DNA of 64,000 bases, taken from NCBI RefSeq assembly GCF_028728205.1, contig NZ_JAQYUU010000007.1, positions 62,001-126,000 on the forward strand, given 5' to 3'. The position numbers were made by a program, and so were the translations under genes. Positions within the stretch are counted from its first letter, which is position 1; the number at the start of each line of letters is the position of its first letter. Source of the stretch: Clostridium sp. 'White wine YQ'. GTDB lineage: Bacteria; Bacillota; Clostridia; Clostridiales; Clostridiaceae. The notes under the pieces were generated by a model that had not been told where the DNA came from, ran no database searches, and saw only the letters and a list, made by a program, of their open reading frames with translations. Shown piece after piece: positions 1 to 7,715 of this stretch.

Positions 1-2968
1 AATCAGCTATATTTATTTTTTTATCAGTATTTCTTGAAGCTGGGTTTGAAAATGCTCTAATTGTATCTGCATAATAGTCATTACGTTTAAATGAAGTATC
101 TGTTCCTACTTTTGACCACTTATTTCTTATTGCCTCTTCTGTATCATTATAAATATCAACTTTTTCAGGATCTCCTGTGTAAAGTCCCCAGCTACTTCCA
201 CTACCTGTCACCTTATAACACCATGTTGTATAGTTCCATCCCTGTTCTTCATATGTCTTAAGGGCGTATTCCCAGCTTTGTAGGTTGTTAAACAATGTAA
301 ATTCTCCAACTAATAGTGGAACGTTATAATTAGTAAGTTCATTAACCATTGGAACTTTAGAATCAGTAAAATTACTTTGTGCAACAGAATCCCCTGTGTT
401 TGACCATCCATAAAAATGATATTGATAAAGCACATTTTCCCATCCATATATCTTTGGATTTGGTAAATGATATGGCTCCCATATTGCTTCTATTGAGATC
501 ACATGATTTTTATCCTGTGCTCTTACTGCTTTATATAATCTATCATATAGCTCGAATTGAACAGTTCCCACAGCACCACCTGGTTCATTTAATAAATCAT
601 ATGCAGCTACCCAAGGATTATCCCTATATCTTTCAGCTATCTTACTCCACAAGAATTCAGTTTTCTTAATATTTTCTTCATTTCCAAATAAATCTCCTTT
701 ATCTGGCTTAGTAATATCACCTGAATGATCTTTACCATTTTGAGAACCAGGTGCTCCATGCATATCTAATATTACATAAAGTCCTCTCTTTGAACTTTCT
801 TCAATAAACCAATCCATTCTTTTGAATGCACTTTCCTTTAATGTTCCATCATTGTTAAGCATTTCGAAATAAGAAAATGGTAATCTTATTACATTCATAC
901 CTTCCTTTTTAACATTATCAAAATCTATTTCTTTCCACCAATTATCTTGATATAGATTAATTAGTTCCCATGCCTTCTCTTCCCCAAAACGATTTGTTAA
1001 GGTTTCAATGGTTGTTTTTTGATCAGGTGAATTAGTAGGGCTCATCCACCCTTCCATTACTAGCCATGAACCTGCATTTGTGCCATGTAAAGTAACTGCA
1101 TCTCCTGATCCATAATCCTTACGCAATACCTTTCCATCTGCCTTTAAAAACGGAGTTGGTGTCTTATCAATGGTATAATCACTTATTGTAACATCACTTT
1201 TTCTATTATCTTTTACTGAGATTGATTTAATCACAGTATTTTTAGAAACTGTAATTGGAGAAGTATATTTATTAGAACTTGTAGTTGGTACACTTCCATC
1301 AAGGGTATAATAAATTTCGGCTCCTTCTGTTGTTGTATTTAATTCTACTTTCTGAGTTCTTGAATAAACTCCTGATGCAGGTAAGGAAGTTGGATTTACT
1401 AATTTACCTGTTTTATTTATAACATAGTTAAATTCGCCTACATCACTAATTCCATCTTTTACAGCATCATATGCTACTGCTTTAATTGTTTGATTTTTAG
1501 TTATTAGCAAAGGATTAGTATAACGTGTAGAATTTATGCTTGGTGTACTTCCATCTAAAGTATAATATATTATGACCTTATCAGTAGCGCATCTTAATTC
1601 AACTACAGCAGAATCATCATAAGTTCCTGGCACTTTATCTGCAGTTGGTGAATAAGGTACAATTGAATATTCTAGAGTTACGACATTACTATATAATCCA
1701 TCCCTTTCAGCTAGGGCTTTAATTGTCGTATGTTTATCAATTAATATATTTTGTGTATATTTAGTGGATGCACTTGTGGGCGTTGTTCCATCCAACGTAT
1801 AGTAAATGTTAGCATCACTATCAGATAATAGCCTTACTCTTTGATTTGATAAATATTTCCCAGGGGCTACATCTGGACTTGGTGTCGTTGGAACCTCAGG
1901 GAACTGATACTTGAATGTCACTACATTTCCTTCTACTCCGTTTTTAACTGCTAAAGCTTTAATAGTAGTAGTTTTATCAATATGAATTGGTTTTTCATAT
2001 TTAGTTGAATGCTGAGTAGGTTCACTTCCATCTATAGTGTAGAATATTTCGGAACTACTAGTACTACTTGAAAGTGTTATATCTATTGGATTACTATATT
2101 TATTTACTTCGGGTGAGGCTACGACATTCTCTGGAACTGCACTGTCAATTGTATACTTAAATGTTTCAGTTGCACTTTTATTTCCCTGCTTTATGGCAAA
2201 TGCTTTAATTGTTGTGTCTTTATTCACTGTAATTGGACTAACATAAAGTGACGAATCCATATTAGGTTCTGTTCCATCAATACTGTAATATATATCTGCA
2301 TTTTTACTAACTGTGCTTAGCTCAACTTTTCTTTCAGAATTATACTTTCCAGAAACAGGATTAGCAGTTGGTACCTCTGGAACTAATGATGGTAAATCTC
2401 CATTTAAGCTTACATCAAAGAAAACTCCATCGATATAATAAGTTCCTGCATTCCACTCTCCAATACGTATTTGTGTAATTGAAGTCTTGTCTATACCTGA
2501 AAAATCACTCATAGGTATATAATATTTTATCCACTGATTTTTAACTGTACTTACTGATCTCCAATTAAATTCTGATTCAAAACCTTTTGAATCAGTTAAT
2601 GAAGCTTTAAGCGTATTTGATCCTTGAGTATCTTTAATATACATAATTAAATATTCCATACCCGTTGTATTAATAGGTCCATCCATACTATTAAGAACTA
2701 TACTTCCACTCGAAACACTTGGATCTCCGCTATATTTCACTTGATACTTAAGACTTTTTTGTCCGTCGTACTTATCTGCATCTGTTATGGACGCTAATAC
2801 ATTATTTGAAGTTATAAAAGATTTATCTGCATCCTTACCCTCGAAATTTTGAAACCATATTTTTTCATTTATAGCCTTTACTTTGACTATTGAAGATGGA
2901 AATAATCCAAGTAATAAGAATGCTGCTACAATAACTGATAACATTTTTCTTATTTTTAAATATCTCAT
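1..2968 (-). CDS. secreted GH5 glycanase with five chitobiase-C-like repeats (3' end cut by window)
   Basis: The reading frame is open from an ATG at 2968 (AAAGGGGA ribosome site 6 nt upstream) to the left window edge, giving 989 visible residues without a stop. A signal peptide covers residues 1-32. Residues 35-190 look like a beta-sandwich carbohydrate-binding domain. Five repeats of about 81 residues follow (about 195-600), each with a Y-[ST]-[IL]-DG-[ST]-x-P core near residues 227, 309, 390, 469 and 551, as in chitobiase C-terminal-like domains. From about 603 there is a GH5-type TIM barrel opening with VTLHGTNAGSWLV. The acid/base is E795 in LNEPGG and the nucleophile E889 in VGEFTLF. 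Known GH5 enzymes are retaining beta-glycanases; the substrate here (glucan, cellulose or mannan) cannot be told. The C-terminal anchor or binding module lies outside the window. Confidence 0.85.
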   Translation of the reverse strand, partial: MRYLKIRKMLSVIVAAFLLLGLFPSSIVKVKAINEKIWFQNFEGKDADKSFITSNNVLASITDADKYDGQKSLKYQVKYSGDPSVSSGSIVLNSMDGPINTTGMEYLIMYIKDTQGSNTLKASLTDSKGFESEFNWRSVSTVKNQWIKYYIPMSDFSGIDKTSITQIRIGEWNAGTYYIDGVFFDVSLNGDLPSLVPEVPTANPVSGKYNSERKVELSTVSKNADIYYSIDGTEPNMDSSLYVSPITVNKDTTIKAFAIKQGNKSATETFKYTIDSAVPENVVASPEVNKYSNPIDITLSSSTSSSEIFYTIDGSEPTQHSTKYEKPIHIDKTTTIKALAVKNGVEGNVVTFKYQFPEVPTTPSPDVAPGKYLSNQRVRLLSDSDANIYYTLDGTTPTSASTKYTQNILIDKHTTIKALAERDGLYSNVVTLEYSIVPYSPTADKVPGTYDDSAVVELRCATDKVIIYYTLDGSTPSINSTRYTNPLLITKNQTIKAVAYDAVKDGISDVGEFNYVINKTGKLVNPTSLPASGVYSRTQKVELNTTTEGAEIYYTLDGSVPTTSSNKYTSPITVSKNTVIKSISVKDNRKSDVTISDYTIDKTPTPFLKADGKVLRKDYGSGDAVTLHGTNAGSWLVMEGWMSPTNSPDQKTTIETLTNRFGEEKAWELINLYQDNWWKEIDFDNVKKEGMNVIRLPFSYFEMLNNDGTLKESAFKRMDWFIEESSKRGLYVILDMHGAPGSQNGKDHSGDITKPDKGDLFGNEENIKKTEFLWSKIAERYRDNPWVAAYDLLNEPGGAVGTVQFELYDRLYKAVRAQDKNHVISIEAIWEPYHLPNPKIYGWENVLYQYHFYGWSNTGDSVAQSNFTDSKVPMVNELTNYNVPLLVGEFTLFNNLQSWEYALKTYEEQGWNYTTWCYKVTGSGSSWGLYTGDPEKVDIYNDTEEAIRNKWSKVGTDTSFKRNDYYADTIRAFSNPASRNTDKKINIAD

Positions 2969-3098
2969 AAACATTCCCCTTTCTCATGTATTTTGATGAT
3001 ATCTACATAATAATTATACATATTTTACCATTTACGTATGAGTATCCATTTTAATGAAATAGGGTTCAAATTTAGGGATTTATTTATAAATAATAAAA

Positions 3099-3144
3099 AC
3101 ATAGGGACGTTTTGTTTGCGCTAACAAACAAAACGTCCCTATGT
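3099..3144 (-). terminator. 20-bp perfect inverted repeat, likely rex terminator
   Basis: Arms 3099-3118 and 3125-3144 are perfectly complementary with a 6-nt loop. On the minus strand the stem is followed by a T-rich run, so it can end rex transcription. The arm is longer and more perfect than a typical terminator, so it may also be a dispersed hairpin element. Confidence 0.7.
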
Positions 3145-3164
3145 ATTAGAGTTATTCTAATATT

Positions 3165-3797
3165 CTACTCTTCCTTTTGGTTTAATAAATAAACTAGGGT
3201 CATAACACTTTCACTTAAATGAACATTTTCTACCGTCATGCCTTCAGGTACATTTAAATCCACTGGAGCAAAGTTCCAAATCCCTTTTACTCCACCTTGA
3301 ACTAATTCATCGCAAACCTTTTGAGCATTTAATTTCGGAACACAAATAACTCCTATGTCAACGTGGTTATTTTTCAAGAAACTTTGTAAGTCATCAATAT
3401 CTTGAATCTCAATATCCCTTATTCTTATCCCAATAAGTTTAGGATTAGCATCAAAAATCCCAACTAGATTAAATCCAGCTTTATCAAATCTATAATTAGC
3501 TATTGCCTGACCAATATTACCAGCACCAACTATTATAGTATTATATTTTTTATTTAATCCTAATATAGAACTTATTTGAGAATGAAGTTCTCTTACATTG
3601 TAGCCATAGCCTTGTTGTCCAAAGTCTCCAAAGCAGTTTAAATCCTGTCTTATTTGTGAAGCAGTAAATCCTATTTTCTCACTTAGTTCTTTTGAACTTA
3701 TTCTATCTACATCATTCTTTAAAAGTTCTCCTAAATATCTATGGTATTTAGGAAGTCTTTTTATAACTGCCATTGATATATTTTTCTTTTTCTCCAT
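3165..3797 (-). CDS. rex: redox-sensing transcriptional repressor Rex
   Basis: Rex senses the NADH/NAD+ ratio and represses fermentation and hydrogen genes in Gram-positive anaerobes. The protein has an N-terminal winged helix (residues 10-75, including IGFTASQIRQDL and the FGDFGQQGYGYNV segment typical of Rex) and a Rossmann domain with GAGNIG at 91-96. From the ATG at 3797 it is 210 residues, the usual family length. That start is chosen because AGAGGTG lies just upstream; an in-frame ATG 22 codons earlier lacks a ribosome site. The gene is monocistronic and divergent from ferritin. A strong inverted repeat follows it. Confidence 0.95.
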   Translation of the reverse strand: MEKKKNISMAVIKRLPKYHRYLGELLKNDVDRISSKELSEKIGFTASQIRQDLNCFGDFGQQGYGYNVRELHSQISSILGLNKKYNTIIVGAGNIGQAIANYRFDKAGFNLVGIFDANPKLIGIRIRDIEIQDIDDLQSFLKNNHVDIGVICVPKLNAQKVCDELVQGGVKGIWNFAPVDLNVPEGMTVENVHLSESVMTLVYLLNQKEE

Positions 3798-4026
3798 GTC
3801 TGCACCTCTTTCATTAAACTCTATATTGAAAGTTAAATACAAATTTGATATACCAATCTTCATAATTAAATTTATATTTTACTGTGTAAAAACTTAGAAT
3901 AACTAAGCTTTTAATTAAATTTATGTATGGAAGTAGTATAGCTTAAAATATGTAAATTATAAAAACAACCTAACTTAAATATTTTAACATAAAATTCACT
4001 TTTTATCTATATGCTAATAGGAATAT

Positions 4027-4059
4027 AAAACCCATTAAATTAGATGCATAATGGGTTTT
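4027..4059. other. orphan hairpin in the rex-ferritin divergent region
   Basis: An 11-bp inverted repeat (AAAACCCATTA and TAATGGGTTTT) with a T-rich flank resembles a terminator, yet it lies upstream of two divergent genes and follows no visible gene. The rest of 3798-4227 is AT-rich. Apart from the ferritin promoter I see nothing else in it. Confidence 0.4.
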
Positions 4060-4170
4060 ATTGGCAATAAATTTTGCCACGATATTATTATATAACACTT
4101 CTTATTAAGAATAAAATATTTAATGAACTTAATTTACTACTATTTATAAGTTTTTTCGCCATATATTTTG

Positions 4171-4199
4171 TTGATATACCTATTATAAAGAGGTATAAT
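4171..4199 (+). promoter_or_regulatory. sigma-A promoter of ferritin
   Basis: TTGATA at 4171-4176 and TATAAT at 4194-4199 are separated by 17 bp, and the start codon is 29 nt downstream of the -10 box. Confidence 0.8.
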
Positions 4200-4227
4200 A
4201 TGTAAAAAGATATTTGGAGGTGTAATT

Positions 4228-4740
4228 ATGTTTAGTACTAAACTATTAGATGCATTAAATCATCAAGTTAATTATGAATTTTACTCATCTTATTCATATC
4301 TTTCTATGGCTGCCTATTGTGAATCCATCGATTTACCAGGTTTCTCAAACTTCTTTAGAGTTCAAGCTCAAGAAGAACTTTTTCATGCCATGAAATTTTT
4401 TGATTACATACAACAAAAAAATGGTGAAATAATATTAGAAAAAATCGATCAACCAACTATAACCTTTGAAAGCGTAGCTCATGTCTTTGAAACTGCTTTT
4501 GAACATGAACAAATAGTAACAAAGAAGATATATAACCTTGCAGATATAGCTACAGAAGAAAGAGAACATGCTACTTTAAGTTTATTAAAATGGTTTATTG
4601 ATGAACAAGTTGAGGAAGAAAATACTTTTGATACCATTTTGAAAAAACTAAAAAGAGCTAAAGATAATCCCGCTGCCCTATATCTATTAGATGATGAACT
4701 TGCCAAAAGAGTATATACTCCACCAGCTGCTACAAATTAA
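4228..4740 (+). CDS. ftnA: bacterial non-haem ferritin
   Basis: This is an iron-storage protein that oxidises Fe(II) and stores it in a 24-subunit shell in the cytoplasm. At 170 residues it has the normal length and a four-helix bundle pattern. The ferroxidase residues expected from E. coli FtnA are present at the same numbers: E17, E50, H53, E94, Q127 and E130. The start has GGAGGTG 7 nt upstream and follows a near-consensus promoter. A terminator follows at 4763-4793, so the gene is monocistronic. No Fur box was recognised by eye. Confidence 0.95.
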   Translation: MFSTKLLDALNHQVNYEFYSSYSYLSMAAYCESIDLPGFSNFFRVQAQEELFHAMKFFDYIQQKNGEIILEKIDQPTITFESVAHVFETAFEHEQIVTKKIYNLADIATEEREHATLSLLKWFIDEQVEEENTFDTILKKLKRAKDNPAALYLLDDELAKRVYTPPAATN

Positions 4741-4762
4741 ATTAAATAACTATAAATACAAG

Positions 4763-4793
4763 AGAAACTCATATTTTTTGAGTTTCTTTTTTA
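4763..4793 (+). terminator. ferritin terminator
   Basis: A 9-bp stem (AGAAACTCA and TGAGTTTCT) is followed by a run of T residues. Confidence 0.85.
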
Positions 4794-4803
4794 ATATTAA
4801 TGT

Positions 4804-4932
4804 ATAAAAAAATAGGACTTATATATACTGAAATTCAGCCATATATAAGTCCTTATAATACAAAACTTATTGAAAATTTTGTACCAGGCTTATGCCTGTA
4901 GCTATTCCCTTTTGCCTGAAAGTTTACTATCG
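4804..4932 (-). ncRNA. candidate orphan small RNA downstream of cadA
   Basis: A perfect promoter on the minus strand (4939-4967) would start an RNA of about 129 nt near 4932, which ends at a terminator at 4814-4853. It contains no credible ORF. By eye it can form a 7-bp stem (CUAUUUC with GGAAUAG), a CAGGC-AUAA-GCCUG hairpin (4884-4897), a UACAAAA/UUUUGUA hairpin and the terminator. A short stretch resembles the 3' part of glycine riboswitches, but the rest of that aptamer is absent. The downstream gene is convergent, so it is not an ordinary 5' leader. Confidence 0.5.
4814..4853 (-). terminator. terminator shared by cadA and the orphan RNA
   Basis: Twelve-bp arms at 4814-4825 and 4842-4853 are followed on the minus strand by seven T residues. 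Confidence 0.8.
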
Positions 4933-4938
4933 AAATAG

Positions 4939-4967
4939 ATTATATTTAAAATATCGATTTTTGTCAA
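4939..4967 (-). promoter_or_regulatory. consensus promoter just after cadA
   Basis: The minus strand reads TTGACA (4962-4967), 17 bp, TATAAT (4939-4944), a perfect sigma-A match beginning 12 nt beyond the cadA stop codon. Confidence 0.75.
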
Positions 4968-4978
4968 TATATATCGTA

Positions 4979-7174
4979 TTATGAAACTTTATTTTTTCTT
5001 AATATCCTCATAGAATTCAGTACAGCTAAAAGAGCAACTCCAACATCTGCAAAAACGCCTTCCCACATTGTACCTAATCCTATTACTGCTAATATTAAAA
5101 CTAACGCTTTAATCCCTAATGCGAAAATAATATTTTGTTTAACTATTAATGATGTTGTTTTAGAAATACTTATTGCCTTAGCTATTTTAGATGGCTCATC
5201 TGTCATAATAACAATGTCAGCTGCCTCAATTGCCGCATCTGAACCTACCCCTCCCATTGCTATTCCAATATCAGCCCTTGCAAGTACAGGAGCATCATTT
5301 ATTCCATCCCCAACAAATATTACTTTAGTGTCATCATTCTTATTACTTAATATTTCTTCAACCTTCTCAACCTTATCTTGTGGAAGAAGTTCTGAATATA
5401 CCTTATCAAGATTTAGTTTTTCATTAACAGCTTCGGCAGTAGCTTTATTATCTCCTGTAAGCATAACTGTCTCTTTTATCCCTAATGATTTTAACATTTT
5501 AATTGCTTCATCAGAATCCTTTTTAATTTCATCTGATATTACAATAGCACCAATATATTCTCCTTCTAGTGCAATATATACTAGTGTTCCTTCATGTTTA
5601 ATATCCTCAACCACAATGTTATTTTCAACCATTAATTTTTCATTTCCAGCAATAATCTTTTTTCCTCTTACTACTACACTTATCCCTTTTCCAGCTATCT
5701 CTTTATAATCTGAAATCAATGCATTATCCAATGATCCATTAAAAGCATTCTTTATAGATTCAGCTATTGGATGATTTGAATAGCTTTCTGCATAAGCAGC
5801 ACATTCCAATATTTCCTCGTTTGTATATTCATTTGTTGAATAAATTTTAGTAACACTAAATACCCCTTTGGTTAATGTTCCTGTTTTATCAAAGATAACT
5901 GTATCTACTGACTTTAATGCTTCTAAATAGTTTCCGCCTTTTATTAATATTCCATGTTTAGAAGCTGCCCCTATACCTCCAAAGAAAGCAAGAGGTATTG
6001 ATATAACTAATGCACAAGGACAAGAAACAACAAGGAATATTAGAGCTCTATATATCCACTGACTAAATGACCCTAATCCTATAACTGGAGGAATTACTGC
6101 CAATGCTAGAGCTGAAAAAACTACAGCAGGTGTATAGTATCTTGCAAACTTAGTAATAAATTTTTCTGTTTTAGCTTTTTTGTTTCCTGCATTCTCAACC
6201 AATTCTAAAATCTTAGATACAGTTGATTCTCCAAAAGTTTTTGTAACTTCAATCTTAATTGGTGAATTTTTATTTATTGAACCAGAAAGGACTTCATTTC
6301 CTACGCTTACCTTACGTGGAAGTGATTCTCCTGTTAATGCAGATGTATCCATCATAGCTTCTCCATTTACTACTTTCCCGTCTAAAGGCACTTTTTCACC
6401 AGGTTTAACTATTATAATATCACCAATTGCTACTTCTTCTGGCGAAACTTTAACTTCTCTTTCATTTACCATCTTATTTGCATAATCAGGTCTTATATCC
6501 ATTAATTGACCAATAGATTTCCTAGATTTATTTACTGCATACCCTTGGAACATTTCTCCTATTCCATAGAAAATCATTACTGCAGCACCTTCTGGATATT
6601 CACCTATCGCAAATGCACCTATTGTTGCTATAGTCATAAGGAAGTTTTCATCAAAAACTTCACCATTTCTAATATTTTTTAATGCTGTAATTAGAACTTC
6701 TCCCCCTACAATTACATAACTAATACCAAATGCAACCACTTCTACGTAAGGTATCCCTTTAAAAAAGAATCCTATTCCATAAAAAATTATTCCTATAACT
6801 AACTTTATTAATTCCTTAGAGTCAAATCCTTCATGAGAATGCTCATGATTGTGTTCATGAGTATGTTCATGATCATGATGTTCTTCTTTGTGTTCTTCTT
6901 CTGTTTTGTTAATTTGAATATTACTTCTTACTGCTTTATCTGATGATAGAACCTCCTTTACTTTAACATGAGGTTCTAATTTTATTACAATTTCTTCAAC
7001 CTTATTTTTAATCAAATCTAAATTTGTTGCTTCTTTTGGGGATATAGCTAAGGTATTAGATGAAAAGTTTAATGAAGCTTCCTCTACTTCTTCTAATGCA
7101 TTAACTCTACTTTCTATTTTTGCAGCACAATTAGCACAATCTAACCCTTCTAATAATAATTTTATCTCTTTCAT
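4979..7174 (-). CDS. cadA: Cd2+/Zn2+/Pb2+-exporting P1B-type ATPase
   Basis: This membrane pump exports soft divalent metals using ATP. The 731-residue protein begins with a heavy-metal-associated domain (GLDCANCAAKIE, C13 and C16). A histidine-rich linker follows, with ten His between residues 95 and 114, probably for extra metal binding. The transmembrane region holds the CPC motif (near 385) typical of P1B-2 zinc/cadmium pumps. The phosphorylation motif DKTGTLT is near 430, followed by SNHP and GDGINDAP. It lies 11 nt downstream of a CadC-type repressor, with its ribosome site (GGTAGGGG) inside that gap, so the two form an operon controlled by the metal sensor. The CPC and His-rich features argue against a copper pump. 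Confidence 0.93.
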   Translation of the reverse strand: MKEIKLLLEGLDCANCAAKIESRVNALEEVEEASLNFSSNTLAISPKEATNLDLIKNKVEEIVIKLEPHVKVKEVLSSDKAVRSNIQINKTEEEHKEEHHDHEHTHEHNHEHSHEGFDSKELIKLVIGIIFYGIGFFFKGIPYVEVVAFGISYVIVGGEVLITALKNIRNGEVFDENFLMTIATIGAFAIGEYPEGAAVMIFYGIGEMFQGYAVNKSRKSIGQLMDIRPDYANKMVNEREVKVSPEEVAIGDIIIVKPGEKVPLDGKVVNGEAMMDTSALTGESLPRKVSVGNEVLSGSINKNSPIKIEVTKTFGESTVSKILELVENAGNKKAKTEKFITKFARYYTPAVVFSALALAVIPPVIGLGSFSQWIYRALIFLVVSCPCALVISIPLAFFGGIGAASKHGILIKGGNYLEALKSVDTVIFDKTGTLTKGVFSVTKIYSTNEYTNEEILECAAYAESYSNHPIAESIKNAFNGSLDNALISDYKEIAGKGISVVVRGKKIIAGNEKLMVENNIVVEDIKHEGTLVYIALEGEYIGAIVISDEIKKDSDEAIKMLKSLGIKETVMLTGDNKATAEAVNEKLNLDKVYSELLPQDKVEKVEEILSNKNDDTKVIFVGDGINDAPVLARADIGIAMGGVGSDAAIEAADIVIMTDEPSKIAKAISISKTTSLIVKQNIIFALGIKALVLILAVIGLGTMWEGVFADVGVALLAVLNSMRILRKNKVS

Positions 7175-7185
7175 ATTATTTTCCC

Positions 7186-7551
7186 CTACCTTTCTGTTAT
7201 ATGTCTTAACCCTTGATTAAATATACCTTTAACATGTTCATCATCTAGGGAATAATAAACTACTTTTCCTTCCTTTCTAAACTTAACTAACCTAGCTGAT
7301 TTTAAAACTCTTAATTGATGTGATATAGCTGATTGAGTCATTCCAAGAAGTGCTGCCATATCACAAACGCACATCTCACTTTCAAATAAAACACATAAAA
7401 TCTTTATTCTTGTAGAATCCCCAAAAACCTTAAATAATTCAGCTAAGTCATAGAGAGTTTCCTCTTCCGGAATGGTGTCTTTAACCTTATTTACTATATC
7501 TTCATGAATAATATTGCAGTTACAGCTTTCAATTTTATTTAAATCCTTCAT
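7186..7551 (-). CDS. ArsR/SmtB-family metal-sensing repressor (CadC-like)
   Basis: This winged-helix repressor is released from DNA by metal. Of 121 residues, the core helix-turn-helix is MTQSAISHQLRVLKSARL. Two metal sites can be read. The alpha3N-type site is C10/C12 in the N-terminal arm with C61/C63 in EMCVCD, as in CadC for Cd/Pb. The alpha5 site has D104, H106, H117 and E120, as in the zinc sensor SmtB. The gene leads an operon with the cadA-type ATPase. Its promoter carries an SmtB/CadC-like operator just before the gene, indicating autoregulation. The start has AGAGGTG upstream. Confidence 0.92.
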   Translation of the reverse strand: MKDLNKIESCNCNIIHEDIVNKVKDTIPEEETLYDLAELFKVFGDSTRIKILCVLFESEMCVCDMAALLGMTQSAISHQLRVLKSARLVKFRKEGKVVYYSLDDEHVKGIFNQGLRHITER

Positions 7552-7568
7552 AATTACACCTCTGAATA

Positions 7569-7586
7569 TATGAATAATTGTTCATA
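7569..7586. promoter_or_regulatory. CadC/SmtB-type operator
   Basis: TATGAATAATTGTTCATA is an imperfect inverted repeat close to the known SmtB/CadC operator core TGAAC-N4-TTCA. It lies between the predicted transcription start and the repressor gene. Confidence 0.7.
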
Positions 7587-7597
7587 CGTTTTCTTAT

Positions 7598-7627
7598 ATT
7601 ATATTCATTTTTCATATAAATTGTCAA
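7598..7627 (-). promoter_or_regulatory. promoter of the cadC-cadA operon
   Basis: The minus strand reads TTGACA (7622-7627), 18 bp, TATAAT (7598-7603). The operator lies immediately downstream. Confidence 0.75.
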
Positions 7628-7652
7628 TATTTCTTTATATAAATAAAAAATA

Positions 7653-7694
7653 AAAACTAGATAAAAGAATTTTTGAGTTCCTTTACCTAGTTTT
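7653..7694 (-). terminator. ABC exporter terminator
   Basis: Arms AAAACTAG and CTAGTTTT enclose a partly paired loop, and a T-rich tail follows on the minus strand. Confidence 0.7.
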
Positions 7695-7715
7695 AAATTA
7701 ATCAAATACTCTTTT

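Noticed and set aside
379..669. 96-codon ORF on the plus strand
   Set aside because: It is antisense to the GH5 catalytic domain, whose motifs are clear.
3965..3990. Rex operator upstream of rex
   Set aside because: The half site TGTTAA is present, but the second half departs from the TTGTTAA-N4-TTAACAA consensus at several positions.
4870..4932. Glycine riboswitch
   Set aside because: Only the stretch ACTTTCAGGCAAAAGG resembles the family; the 5' half of the aptamer would have to lie upstream of the promoter, and no glycine gene follows.
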